This document shows, piece by piece, positions 50,723 to 62,084 of a DNA stretch of 64,000 nucleotides. The notes under the pieces were generated by a model that saw nothing but the letters and a program-made list of their open reading frames with translations, had not been told where the DNA came from and ran no database searches. Each line of letters opens with the position of its first letter. Position 1 is the first letter of the stretch. Position numbers and translations under genes: made by a program. The stretch is taken from assembly GCA_023374045.1 (NCBI GenBank), contig CM041778.1, positions 367,448,831-367,512,830 of the forward strand. The letters run 5' to 3'. This DNA comes from Limonium bicolor. Lineage: Eukaryota > Streptophyta > Magnoliopsida > Caryophyllales > Plumbaginaceae.

Positions 50723-51948
50723 TCTGTGGATGGAACGACGTACTAAGCTTCAACTTTGTACCCAAGGCTTCCTGAACCTGTCCCCAGAATCTGGACAAAA
50801 ATTGAGGGTCCCTATCAGAAACAATAGTCTTTGGCACACCATGGTGCCGGATCACCTCCTTCTAGAACAAGTCCGCTAACTTCGGAACGTTCCAGGTATC
50901 CTTCATAGCAACAAACTTCGCCACCTTCGTCAGACGGTCCACAATGACCCAAATCGTGTTCAGTCCTCCCTTAGTCGGTGGGAGACCGACAACGAAATCC
51001 ATCGAGATATCCTCGAACTTCCAACAAGGAATAGGCATAGACAGCACTAAACCTCCGGGTCTCCAATGCTCAAACTTAACCTTCTGACAGGTCAAGCATC
51101 TAGCCACGTACTTAGCTACATCCTTCTTCATCCCGCTCCACCAGAAATGAACTTTCAAATCCTTATACATCTTCGAAGAACCAGGGTGGATGGATAAGGA
51201 TGAGCAATGAGCCTCCTGGAGTATCTTCTCCTTCAGGTCAGGGGAGGACTCCGGAATACATAATCGGCCATTCAGTCGTATCATGCCATCATTACACAGT
51301 TCGAAATCATACTTCTGTCTTTCAAAACAACCCTCCGACATCTTCTGTCTGATACTCTGCATATACTGATCACTCTCCTGTGCAGCTCGTATCTCATCAA
51401 CCATACTGTTGTTCGCTAATAGTGTAAACAATGAATGAGCTCTGCGGCTCAGGGCGTCGGCAACCACATTCGCTTTGCCCTCTTTGTACCTCAGGTCTAT
51501 GTCATAGTCCTTCAAGAACTCGACCCATCTTCTCTGTCGCATGTTCAGTTCCTTCTGAGAGAAGAGATGCTGTAGAATCTTGTGATCAGAGTAGATAGTG
51601 ACTGTCACACCATACAAATAATGTCACCAGATCTTCAAAGTGAAGACTACTGCTCCTAACTCAAGGTCGTGTGTGGGGTAATTCACCTCATGCTTCTTCA
51701 GCTGTCGGGATGCGTAGGCAACTGCCTTCCCGTGCTGCATAAGCACACAGCCTAGACCGGTTCCAGAGGCATCACAATATACCTCGAACCCATCGGTGCC
51801 CTCAGGGATAGTAAGAACGGGCGCCGATATCAGGATCCTTCAGCGTCTGAAAGGACTGCTCACATTCTGCAGACCATAAGAACTGGGACTCCTTCTTCAT
51901 TAGACTCGTCATCGGTTTAGCCACCTTGGAGAAGTCCTTCACGAATCT
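50723..51948 (-). pseudogene. pol: Element C RNase H and integrase N-terminal part
   Basis: From 51948 down: RNase H ([11 protein letters not shown] near 51770; [15 protein letters not shown] near 51600), the [20 protein letters not shown] motif, integrase HHCC zinc finger ([17 protein letters not shown] ... CLTCQK), then the catalytic core starting [20 protein letters not shown], and [15 protein letters not shown] supplying the second Asp. It ends at FHPQTD where the solo LTR begins. Breaks: TGA at 51949-51951 after the RT, a frameshift near 51830, TGA at 51624-51626, and TAG at 50862-50864. It processes and integrates the cDNA in active relatives; this copy cannot. Confidence 0.88.
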
Positions 51949-53408
51949 TCAGTAATAACCGGCCAAACCCAGAAAGCTACGGACGTCTGTGACTGTCTTC
52001 GGCCTCGGCCAACTCTTCACTGCCTCAATCTTAGCAGGATCTACAGATATGCCGCTAGCTGATATAATGTGTCCTAGAAATGACACGCTGTCCAACCAAA
52101 ACTCACACTTAGAGAGTTTGGCATACAGCTGGTTCTCTCTCATAATATTCAACACATGTCTCAAATGTAACTCATGATCTTCCTTGGTCTTTGAATAGAT
52201 CAGAATATCGTCGATGAAGACTACAACTGAACTATCAAGCTGTTCTCTAAAGAGACGGTTCATCAAGTCCATGAATATGGCTGGCGCATTCGTCAATCCG
52301 AATGGCATAACGATGAACTCGTAGTGTCCATACCGTGTCCTAAAAGCTGGCTTCTCAATGTCACCCTCTGCAATCCTAATCTGATGGTAGCCAGACCTGA
52401 GATCTATCTTCGAGAACACACTGGCCCCTCTCAGCTGATCAAATAAATCATCTATCCGTGGTAATGGGTACTTGTTCTTGACTGTAACCGCATTAAGCTC
52501 GCGGTAGTCGATGCAGAGTCGCATACTGCCGTCCTTTTTCTTGACGAACAGTACTGGAGCACCCCAAGGAGAAACACTAGGTCGAATGAATCCCTTGTCG
52601 AGGAGGTCCTCCAGCTGTAGCTTCAGCTCCCTCATCTCAACCGGTGCCATACGGTAGGGTGCCTTAGCAATGGGGCCCGTACCTGGCAACAAGTCGACGA
52701 CGAACTCAACCTCGCGCACAGGCGGCATGCCTGGCAGCTCATCAGGAAATAAGTCGGGAAAATCTACCACGACTGGGATGTCTACGTCCGTCACGTCGCT
52801 CTGTCTCGTGTCCTGTACATAACAGAGGAAGGCTTGTCGGCCCTTCCTAACATCCTTCATCAGGGACAATGCTGACACGATCTTGACAGTCGGCTCTCTC
52901 TTCACACTGCGGTATGACACTGTCCTGCCGCTCGGCCCCTTCAGTAATAGTCGATGCTCTGCACAATGAAGGCGGCCCCTATGCTTCTGCAGCCAATCCA
53001 TGCCCACTATAATGTCAAAACCCAAGTTCTTAAACTCGATCAGATCGATGGGGAAGGTCTCAGTCATAATGCTGATCGCTAACCCTGTATACTGTCTGGT
53101 GCAACCTACTTTCTCCTTCGAAGGAAGGGTGACTGAAAAGTCTGAAAGCTGTTCGGGGGTGGCCCCCAACTTCTTAGCAAATGCCAAGGAAATAAAAGAA
53201 TGCGAAGCCCCTGAGTCGAACAATACGGAAGCACTAACACCTTCAACAGGAAAGGTACCTGAGATCACCTCTCGTATTAGCATCGAGTCCCAATAAATCA
53301 CTAATTTACTGTTGTTTGTAATTGTCATACCTGTGATGACATTACCAGACTCCTTGGCTTGCGCCATATCTAGGATGCAGATGGTACCCTCCTTTCCATT
53401 TTCGTAGC
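51949..53408 (-). CDS. pol: Element C protease and reverse transcriptase
   Basis: Open from the proposed splice acceptor (53408/53409) to TGA at 51949-51951. The ATG at 53367 lies 13 codons in. An aspartic protease with the DSGA triad ([13 protein letters not shown]) and IVGMDWL comes first, then a connector, then a Ty3/gypsy [54 protein letters not shown] and the catalytic FIDD ([13 protein letters not shown]), ending FLGLAGYY. The open frame upstream of the ATG back to the acceptor, and its phase, match the last gag exon, so gag and pol are probably one spliced frame. Confidence 0.9.
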
Positions 53409-54396
53409 CTGAAGTTATGATTTCACGGTATCAACAAACTGAACAGATATACTTGAAGGTACTAAACTCTTATTTCATTCATCCACTGTATTATACAAGG
53501 TTACACACTTAGCTACTGCTATTACATCAGTACTGTCTAAAAGTCAAATTTAAACGGCCAGGTCGGATGTGAGTATCATTCACTAGGGTTGGTGGTGCGG
53601 TATTGAGCTTAATGCTCTTAATACCATGATATACAAGCCTCGACTCTCCACCAAATACCAACACATCCCCAGACTTGAGGATGATCTTGCTTGCTAGATC
53701 CATCCTCTTCTGGTCTCCATAGATGAACTCAGCATCATCGCCGATGGAGAATGACACAACCGGTATTCCTCTAGTGATGGACTCGGTCGTCTCATCACGG
53801 TCCTGGTGCATTCCAAGCTTTCCTCCCTGCTCATAGTAGTTGATGATGCAAACGTCAGGTGTCATGTCAGGTAATGGAAAAGTCTCACAGTCTTGAGCAA
53901 TATCCATTGCGTTTCTCACCAAGGTTAGGAAACTCTCAGGTATGCTAGGTATAGATACGCCACCTACCATCCTCACCTCTCGATAAACCCTAGCTTGTGG
54001 ATCCCAATCTTTCCCTAAGCACATCATGTGCAGTTTCATTCTAGAGCCACTATTAAATACAGGGGTATAAAATCCTCCTATGCCCTTACCCAAAGCCCTA
54101 CACTCATTCACTATGGCGATTTGCTCATCTAGGGTTAGGAACTCTCTGAGAAGTATCATGCCCGGTCTGACCACATGACACAACTCACTAGGTTACTCCC
54201 GTCTTTCTTCCACGGGTCTAGGTGATCTCTGTCTTGTAAGTGTGGGATAGCAGATGTCGAAGTCTCCTAAGAGGTAACAGGTTTCCTAGATAAGTTGTTT
54301 ATCTAAAGCGGTAATTAAAGCACACATTCATGCTAAGGTAAAGCGTTTAACACTTAGTCATGCTCTCATACAATGGTTAAGGTTTCAAATGCTAAC
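53409..54396 (-). other. Intron 4 of element C (gag-pol junction), contains AlkB
   Basis: 988 nt. Donor AAG|GTTAGC (first base 54396), acceptor AACTTCAG|GC (last base 53409). The gag exon ends one base into a codon and the pol exon starts with two, so removal keeps one continuous gag-pol frame; without removal gag stops at TAG just inside the donor. Inferred from sequence only. Confidence 0.65.
53527..54159 (-). CDS. AlkB-like Fe(II)/2-oxoglutarate dioxygenase carried by element C
   Basis: 210 codons from the first ATG at 54159. The frame is open only eight codons further, from a TTG at 54183 after a TAA. It has the full catalytic set of the AlkB family: iron ligands H118-x-D120 (LGMHQDRDE) and H178 (LVYHGI), and the 2-oxoglutarate-binding arginines in RPGRLNLTFR (R202, R208). 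The RMKLHMMCLGKDWDPQARVY segment and overall pattern point to the plant ALKBH1-type subfamily, lacking that group's longer N-terminus. Family members oxidatively demethylate N-alkylated bases in DNA or RNA. The ORF is intronless, has no internal stop, and lies in sense orientation inside the gag-pol intron. Likely captured from a host mRNA; substrate and expression route are unknown. Confidence 0.92.
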   Translation of the reverse strand: MILLREFLTLDEQIAIVNECRALGKGIGGFYTPVFNSGSRMKLHMMCLGKDWDPQARVYREVRMVGGVSIPSIPESFLTLVRNAMDIAQDCETFPLPDMTPDVCIINYYEQGGKLGMHQDRDETTESITRGIPVVSFSIGDDAEFIYGDQKRMDLASKIILKSGDVLVFGGESRLVYHGIKSIKLNTAPPTLVNDTHIRPGRLNLTFRQY

Positions 54397-54753
54397 CTTC
54401 ACCGCGCTGGGTACTAGTGCCAGCGCCTGAAGCTCCCGCTGCATTCAACATACGGTTGCCCGGCGGGTTCCTCTGGCTCTGGTTCTGCTGCTGCGGCTGC
54501 TGATGCTGCTGCCCCCTCTGGGCTTGGGGCGCCGGCCCCCTCTGGCCACCTCGAGCTCCACCTCCTCCAGTAGGTGCGCTCTGAGTCCCTTTCGACGGGC
54601 GGTACGCTTGGCTCTCTGGATTAGCAAAGCACTCGAACGACCTGTGGCCCTTCTTCCCACAATGGTGGCAGTCCACCGCTTGCCCGGTGTAGTCGACACC
54701 CGGGTGGTCTTTACCACAGCGCTTGCAGTGAAAGTGGCGCTGGGGTGCAGAAC
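54397..54753 (-). CDS. gag: Element C gag exon 4 (zinc knuckles)
   Basis: Two Cys/His knuckles: CKRCGKDHPGVDC and the canonical CX2CX4HX4C CHHCGKKGHRSFEC, then a Gly/Gln/Pro-rich tail ending RGEG. Exon bounded by acceptor ATAATAG|G and donor AAG|GTTAGC; 357 nt. The knuckles bind element RNA. Confidence 0.85.
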
Positions 54754-54838
54754 CTATTATCATATCACACTCTGATTAGTACAAGGATGGTAATGGATAG
54801 TGTAGTACACAACTCATTCACAAGGTTAGATCGCTTAC
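54754..54838 (-). other. Gag intron 3 of element C
   Basis: 85 nt, GTAAGC...ATAATAG. Element A has an 85-nt intron at the same codon position (15065-15149), with unrelated interior sequence. Confidence 0.8.
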
Positions 54839-54963
54839 CCTTAGGGGGTGCAGATCTAAGAGGCTGCACATCGTAGGTAGGCCCGGTCAGCATCGAGACC
54901 TTGTCCTTTCCCTTTTGGCTAGCCTGCTCCTTCTTCTTCTCCCTCCAGGAGAACTTTTTCTTC
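54839..54963 (-). CDS. gag: Element C gag exon 3
   Basis: 125 nt, Lys-rich (KKKKFSWREKKKEQ) then LRSAPP; matches the corresponding exon of A. Confidence 0.8.
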
Positions 54964-55055
54964 CTGTGATCGTCAAAGTGTCAGGAATAGCAGGTATAAA
55001 AGCAGGCAGTAAGTAAGTAATTTAAATGGATTAAATAACTTAAGGTGGTTCTTAC
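54964..55055 (-). other. Gag intron 2 of element C
   Basis: 92 nt, GTAAGAACC...GATCACAG. The counterpart in A is 14872-14945 (GTAAGGA...TTGAACAG). Confidence 0.8.
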
Positions 55056-55213
55056 TTCCTGCCCTTACTGCCTCCGCTTCCAGCCTCAACCTCCGCCTCC
55101 TTCTCGGGGGCCTTACGCTTTTGTCCCTGGCCGTCTTCCCGGCTGTTCACCATCATCTCAGTCCGAGAAGCAGCGTCATAACACTCCTGTAATGCATCAA
55201 TGAGTTCCCCGAA
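55056..55213 (-). CDS. gag: Element C gag exon 2
   Basis: 158 nt; begins in phase with exon 1 (FGELIDALQECYDAAS) and ends two bases into a codon completed by exon 3. Confidence 0.8.
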
Positions 55214-55265
55214 CTTGTAATAAATCAAACTGAGTTACAAGGTATAAATTGTCAATTAATTTTAC
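55214..55265 (-). other. Gag intron 1 of element C
   Basis: 52 nt, GTAAAA...TTACAAG, phase 0. Short for a plant intron. The equivalent insert in A (14654-14703, 50 nt) has a mutated donor. Unspliced, the frame stops soon after. Confidence 0.6.
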
Positions 55266-55934
55266 CTGGACCGTAGGGTACAAGGTAGCACCCATGGAGG
55301 CCTTGATAGCATATCGCAACCCGCCTCTAAATTTCTCCACTTTCACAGCATCAGAATAAACAACTCCTGGGACAAAGTCCAAGAGCCCAATGAACAAGGA
55401 GTAGTACTGATCTACTGTTATACTACCCTGCCTCAGGGCCTCAAACTCTTCCCTCTTCCTCTGCTTCAAATGAGCAGGATAGTACTTCTCTCTCAACAAT
55501 TCCACAAAACCTGTCCATCCAAAACCCTCTATAGCAATGTAATGTGCCTTCACGGACCTCCACCACGTGCTGGCAGCGTCCTTCAGATGAAAGGCTGCTA
55601 TACCGACTCGGTGCTCTGCAGGCACATGTATGGCATCAAAGGCCTTCTCGTGCTCAACAATGTATCTCTCCAGGACAGTGGGGTCAGCAACTCCATCATA
55701 GGTAGGTACTCGCGTGTCAGCAATGCTCTTTAGCTAATTCGGCTCTCTAGGTGCGGGTACGGGTGGGACTACCGGTGGTGCTCCTATATGGACACCTCCC
55801 ATCTAGGCTAGCTGAGCGAAGACGGCAGCTACCGTCTCAGCCACGCCCACGGCTGGGGCCTCCGGAGGACCTCCTCCAGGCCCGCCGCCTCTTCCACCAC
55901 CTCCTCTACCTGCTGATCGCCTCCCAGAAGACAT
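55266..55934 (-). pseudogene. gag: Element C gag exon 1, two nonsense codons
   Basis: ATG at 55934, 211 bp inside the PBS. 669 nt, 223 codons without a frameshift. Gly/Arg-rich start (MSSGRRSAGRGGGGRGGG), then the Gag core (LKDAASTWWRSV; KYYPAHLKQRKREEFEAL; VDQYYSLFIGLLDFVPGV; KVEKFRGGLRYA). TAG codons at 55803-55805 and 55734-55736 break it; element A has sense codons at both sites. Both can be explained by single cytosine-deamination-type changes, common in methylated plant repeats. Confidence 0.85.
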
Positions 55935-56128
55935 CTGAAGAATTCAAAATCAAAGTCAACACTCGGTATAAATACCGTACTTTTCTCAACCATAAGATCA
56001 CATAGCCCTGAAAGGCATAAAATACATTGTCCCCGACAATCTCCTAACTCAAATCATTTACAACTATCTTCTTGGTACTGGTGTGTGAATAACCAAAGCT
56101 CACGGTACTTAAACTACTATCTCTTGTA

Positions 56129-56156
56129 ATCAGAGCGGTACTTCGCTCTGATACCA
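56129..56156 (-). promoter_or_regulatory. Element C primer-binding site within a hairpin
   Basis: Reverse complement of TGGTATCAGAGC at 56145-56156, 4 nt from the 5' LTR. Perfect 9-bp stem ATCAGAGCG (56129-56137) / CGCTCTGAT (56144-56152), 6-nt loop. Confidence 0.92.
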
Positions 56157-56160
56157 CTTT

Positions 56161-59100
56161 TGTAACACCCTACTAATTCGGTTCCTAATAATCCTATAAA
56201 TGTCGCAATAATATATCTCGCAGCGGTAAATAATAAATGTTCGCCCTAATGGTGTCACTGTATCACTCGCCCATACGGGTGATAACGAATTACCTGATAA
56301 TCAACTTGCGAAACGTATTCCCGCAGTGACACAAGCGAAGATAGCAGTACTTAACAATTAAAACAAATCCAACAACAACCGTTTATTACAGACCGTGAGC
56401 ATCTAATCAAATACACCTCGGTTAACAACCCGAGTCCAAACAACCTTAGTATCACACCGTACCAAGTCTAACCAACAGTAACACAATAGTCGCGCCCCGC
56501 GTCGACCCACCAGCTAGTCTCCTGCAATAAAATGGTTTGTGGTATGGAATCAGCCCCTGCTGAGTATGTTATCACATGCCCCGTCATGCCCCTCAAACCC
56601 CTCAATTAATTGGTCGAGAGCATGAGATTCGTTACATGCAATACCGTTTTAATATTTAAACTGTAAAACAATTAACAGTAATATCCATACAATAACACAA
56701 CCATCAACACACATAATATACCACAAGTATAACCAATGAACAACAAGCGAAACAACGAGAATAATAAACAAGTATTAATTCTCGTCCATGGTGTAGAAAC
56801 CAATATCGTTCGCCACTGTATAAGTCTCAACTGTATTAATTGTTCAGTTATACCTAGTGACAATGTCTCGTTAAAACGACATGTCTCTAATTACCCATAT
56901 ATTATGGCGGGTCACCCACGGCAGTAGCCACTCCAGCGGTAGAGTCTCCGACCAACGAGCCATTCTAGCTCACGGGAAATTTTCTTGATACTTACGGACC
57001 CGTACGCGGACATCCTGGTATCGTTTTTGTGATCACAGCGCGCACCAAGAGCCACATCCTCTTGGCTTTACTTATCTTCATTAATTAATTATACCATCGC
57101 ATCGCATTACCAAATTTTCTAACACAGCAGACTAAGGTCATTAGTCCAATCCGGAGTCTGTAAACTCGGGATCCAGTGTTAGATACGAGAGCGGCGTTTA
57201 GAAAGGCCAATGCTCCGTATAAAAGTCTCGGATAATATATATATCTTATTATCCTAGTGCTACAACGTTTTTCTGACGATCCTTATATTTCATATAAGAT
57301 AGCACCATAGCCGCTAGTTCGTTTTATATATAGGTCATATATACGAACCAATACTGTTAACTCAACAACAGTAATAATAAGCAGCTATAAATATACAATT
57401 CATGCATATTAATTAAACATTCAGACAAACAATCTTATCACAGATCACACAGAAGTCTGAACTGAGGAAGCCCTCAGAGACAATCAGAGACACATAACAA
57501 CATACCGTTCACCCTGATGTATTACGGTGGAGTATGAATCAGCAAGATCCTATGCTCCGTGTGTCGTCTCTAACATCTAAACAATACATAATGCTACTGA
57601 TTAGCATCCCGTATAACAACACAACTCTACGGTACCCCGTACCGTCACTAATACCTCCCGGTTAATCCCCCGTTATTAACTGTCAACGTTTGTCGGGTTT
57701 TCGGCTTAACTCGAGATTTGGAAAAACGTTATATTACATGCGTAGTCTTGTCTCGTATATTAATATACTTAATGTTGAACTTGTTATCGCATGTAACTTA
57801 ATATACCCTTGTATATCATATAGTTTGTTTCTACATTGCATGTATAATTCTTTATCATGTATTATACATTTCACCTTAGTATTTATTTTCCTAAGGTTTG
57901 TTTTTCCAAATTTAATGGAGTATAATTCATATGTAAAAGTACTTTGAATTATTTAAATCCTTATTATCCCATGTATACCCTTAACATTAGAATTTCCACA
58001 TCTAATGTTTATAATTCTTTTCTCTTTATCTATTATCATTTTAATTATGATAATTTATAGTTATTGAACCATATTACATTTTCTACTCCATAACATATAT
58101 TTATTTATATACATGTATTATGGGACTATTTATTATATGGTAAGTCTTATAATATATTCATTCTTTTTAATGAATACCTCTTATATTATAAATGTTATAA
58201 CTCTTATAACATTAAAACCATATTATAAATTCCATTTAAAAATGTTAATATTTCCGAACAGCACCTATGTTCTTAAATATTTACAAAATCCACCACATAA
58301 TTAATATAATGTTATTATATATAACATATATTATGACGTTTAAGTCATTAAAACAATTATAACCTATAGTTATATTTTGTTATAAAATACCAAACAGCCC
58401 CTTATATTTTCGGCTTTCACTATAAACCACTAAACTTCTATAAATCACAAATCACCCAAATTATATTTCATTGTTACACTTATAATATACCTTATGTTAT
58501 AATCCTTAAACCTTAATATAATTATAACCTATAATTTTTAAAGGCTATAATTTTCAAACAGACCCTAGGACTGTTTTAATTAAATTCCCACCACCAAACT
58601 TTGTATATATTCCAAATCTTCCCAATTTATAATACATAGTTTTCTATTTCCATTAAAACTATATATTATACATATATCTTTATAAAACCTTATATATAAC
58701 TCCAAAAATTACCAAACTATACCAAAAGGTTATAAATATTATTCCTAACCTTATACTTTCTATAAATCTCGGTTTTTACCCATATGTTACCCATTTGTAA
58801 CAATGTTATAAAATACATATATTATACTTATATAATTCATATAAACTCCAAATTTAACCAAATAAACTTCTAAAAATTCCTAATAACTTAAGGACTTTCT
58901 AAATCCATTTAGTACCCCAAGTTTTCGGAAATCCATATAACCCCATCTCTTATAAATCTTTTACAATTTAATAACTATCTTAATATAAGGTAGTATTTTA
59001 ATTTCTTAAATTCTCCAAACTTGGTCAAAGTCTCCTATATAGTCAACTTTGACTTCTAATACCAAATGGAACCAAACTTTCGGTAATCCCAATAATACCC

Positions 59101-60276
59101 TATACTTTTCTATTTTTACAATTTTGACACAAAACTTTATAAAAGGTTATAATTTTTATTAAATTCATTTAAAACCAAATTTTTAAAAACCCCCTAATTT
59201 CTAATTAAGCCCACGGCTTTATATTTTCCAGTAATTACGATTTGGCCCCAAACTTAATTATATAAGCATAAATTTAACTAAACAAGCTTATAAACTTAAA
59301 TTAAAATGGCCTAATGACATGGCCTTATTACAACCTTGAACTTGCAAAATAAATTACACTTTAAATGTCTCAAAATATAGTATAAACTCACGGCCTCACT
59401 TTAGTTTAAATATTTTTCCACATAATGTCATAATTTGACCATTATGTTAATTAAATCACTTAAATGACTAGCTTAATTTATCTTAGTCATTTTTTTCCAT
59501 TTCTAGGTTAATTATAACCCATATTAATTACTCCACTCTCGGCATAATATATATATATATATATATGCTAAGAATTTATAAAAATCATAAGTTCAAGGTG
59601 TTTATACCTTGATTTCTCCTTGTATGAGCTCGGCAGCTTAGAGGTAAATTCACCACATCATTTAGACATGTTTAATACACCAAAATAAGATATGGTTATA
59701 CTCCAAGCTTGAGCTTAACCATAAGGAATAATTAATGTAAGATTTAAGGCAAAAATCACCTTAAAAATGCAAGGGAAGTTCCAATGGGTTTCGGCCTGTA
59801 CCAAGCACACCTAATGGTGTTAAATTCACCATATCAACATAGGAAATAGCTAGACAACAACAAGCTGCTATGGTAATTGATTTTACCTTGGCAAAATGCC
59901 TTAAAAGAGGGTATTTCCTTTGGATCTCGGCCACCCTTGCTCCAAATGGCTAACCAACTGAATGAACATGTAAATATGAAGACTATGAGTGTATAAACTC
60001 ATAAAAATCAAAGGAAGAAAATCGGATGGAGAGTAGAGAGGCTTAAGGTATGTTTTTACCTTAAAATGCAAATTTGAGCAACCTTGGCCCCTAGACTTGA
60101 TTCAGCCGAGTTTGGTGCTTGTTCTAACCTTAGAACACTGAGAATGAGCCATAGGAATTGATGATCCACGAGATCTAAGTGTAGGTAGTGAAAAGATGAA
60201 GAAAAAGAGCTAAAAATGGCCTTAAAACATTACCTTGGGAGCTTAAGAGTTAGATCTGCCTTCCATGCTCAAGAAC
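56161..60276 (-). repeat. Element C 5' LTR, cut by element E
   Basis: Starts TGTAACACCC; collinear with 39384-43308 of the 3' LTR plus the 220 bp missing there. It stops at CTCAAGAAC where E begins; about 730 bp of the LTR should lie beyond 64000. Confidence 0.92.
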
Positions 60277-60316
60277 TGTAACACCCCAACTACTAACAGC
60301 ACACTTAATAAACATA

Positions 60317-60392
60317 TCGCAGCGGAATTCATAACTCACAACATCACTTAACTCTTTGGTGTTACACGCCGTTAGCCACCCACGTGGCTAAC
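60317..60392 (-). other. U5 conserved block, element E
   Basis: Perfect 9-bp stem GTTAGCCAC / GTGGCTAAC with a 4-nt loop (60371-60392), next to GTGTAACACC on the sense strand, and CCGCTGCGA (sense) at 60317-60325. Confidence 0.65.
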
Positions 60393-60999
60393 AAGGCTAA
60401 CATACATACATTGTACCGGTCTGATGGACTAAACTCCCGAGCAACTACACATAAATCCCGATCCATGTCCAACAATCGTTATACACTTACATTACAACTG
60501 TACCGAGTAATTACCAACTAATGCCGCTACATTTTCGGTCTTACTACACCTATAATACATCCACAATTCTCATGACTACCACATACAACACTACCCCGTC
60601 CTACTCTCGAACGGCTTCCAGTTCCTTGTACCTGAAAAGTATGGGAGCCCCCAAAGGGGGTCAGCACCTTTGCTGGTATGGTAATCCCGCAGCCCGCATG
60701 CTACCGGGCCACGCACAACTATTTGTCGTCTTAGCATGCGGTTGATTTATTTCAAACATGCACAAACTCACATACATATCATGCTTATAAGCAAACATCC
60801 ATTAACAGAACAACCACAGGTTAGCATACTCAACATAACAACACACTCCACTCTATAACATACACAACTTAATTTCGCTCTTCTTAGAGTACATAAACTT
60901 CGCTTTGGGAGTGCCGGGGTGATATAAGCCCGAGCACAACATACATACATTTTCTTTACTTGAGTGGCGGCCTCATATAGGACCGATCACAACATACAT

Positions 61000-61290
61000 A
61001 ATTTCCCCCTAACTCCAATAGTGATGAGGTAGGTAAGCCTTGGTTAAGCTTGTGGGTGGTTGTAATTCCAGGAAGAAAAACAACCATAACATAACAGAGA
61101 GGGAGTCGAGGCAACATAGGCGTCAACACCCTAACAACATTACACATAATTTCCCTCCTAGCCCGATATGGAGGTCGGGTAGGTAAGCTTTGGCTAAGCT
61201 AGTGGGAGGTCGAAATCCAATGAAGGAAAACAACCCTAACATAACAGGATGGGAGTTAATTCTCATATATGTATTAACTCCCAAACAACA
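61000..61290 (-). repeat. Tandem duplication of about 148 bp in LTR E
   Basis: Two diverged copies, beginning AATTTCCCCCTAAC near 61000 and AATTTCCCTCCTAG near 61148; both include AGGTAGGTAAGC / GGGTAGGTAAGC and CAACC.TAACATAACAG. Confidence 0.75.
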
Positions 61291-62084
61291 CGCGCGACCG
61301 GAACAACCGGATTCCTCTCCATACATACATATACTTATTAGTTAGAGGTTCCCTTATGGAACTTATCACATACATACATCACATAGTGTTACTAACTCGG
61401 TTAGACACATAAGGGAAGTCATATCCCATTTCAACAACACGGATAACAGTATCCAACATCAACAACATATTAACAAGTCACATACATCACGCATTGTCAC
61501 AACATACAATAACGCACGGATAGCCGTAGTTAGAACGTTCCCATGGGTTGGGACGTTTATTCCGAATACCGATCTCTTATGTGAACCTAAAGTCGGTTAA
61601 CTATTATTTAACACATAACTAAGGTTAAGCGGTATCGGAATTAATTACGCCACAATAATGAATTACTGTAAACTCATTTCATGCTTTATCTTGCAAGGTG
61701 GCAAACACACAGAAAAACACATTGGCATACAAGCCGGTGTAATCCGGTAGGACACAGGTTGCAAGAAAACCATACCTGTCACCGAAGGTGCACTCTAGTG
61801 TGCCATCACATGTTCCTTGAATCTCTTTGAATAACTGATAACATTATTACTATCTTTATCAACATCGGGGTATAATATAATTATTTAACGTCTAATGCGC
61901 CCATGATTAACCCCGTTCGGTAGTTTATAACTTTACATTTTTATTACAACTTTTCACCACTCAATTACCTTTATAACTCACTTAATTTATCCTTAACAAC
62001 CTTATAACATCATCGCATATTAATCCCCATCATTTGATATCATTTCCTACCCTTAAACAAAATTTTTGGTCAACATTACCCTGT

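Larger units (their letters stand above)
39384..60276 (-). mobile_element. Element C: chromodomain Ty3/gypsy (Tekay/Del-like) carrying AlkB
   Basis: Minus-strand element, 3' LTR 39384-44041 and 5' LTR from 56161 (cut at 60276 by E). Order on the minus strand: PBS, gag with three introns, a fourth intron holding an AlkB ORF, protease, RT, RNase H, integrase, chromodomain, two PPT modules. RT and RNase H before integrase plus a chromodomain put it among chromoviruses; long LTRs suggest Tekay/Del. A solo LTR of the A family splits integrase. Nonsense codons and frameshifts make the copy defective, though the AlkB and protease-RT frames are open. Confidence 0.9.

Noticed and set aside
53000..53296. 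98-aa plus-strand ORF over the protease region
   Set aside because: Antisense shadow of the protease-RT frame of C.
53527..54183. AlkB as an ordinary host gene in place
   Set aside because: It lies in sense orientation between gag and protease of C, inside matched splice signals, with no introns, own promoter or flanking host sequence visible.
54181..54396. Direct splicing of gag exon 4 to AlkB
   Set aside because: A TAA lies four codons before the TTG at 54183, and the only acceptor after it (CCTAG) is in the wrong phase for the gag donor at 54396, so internal initiation or another donor would be needed.
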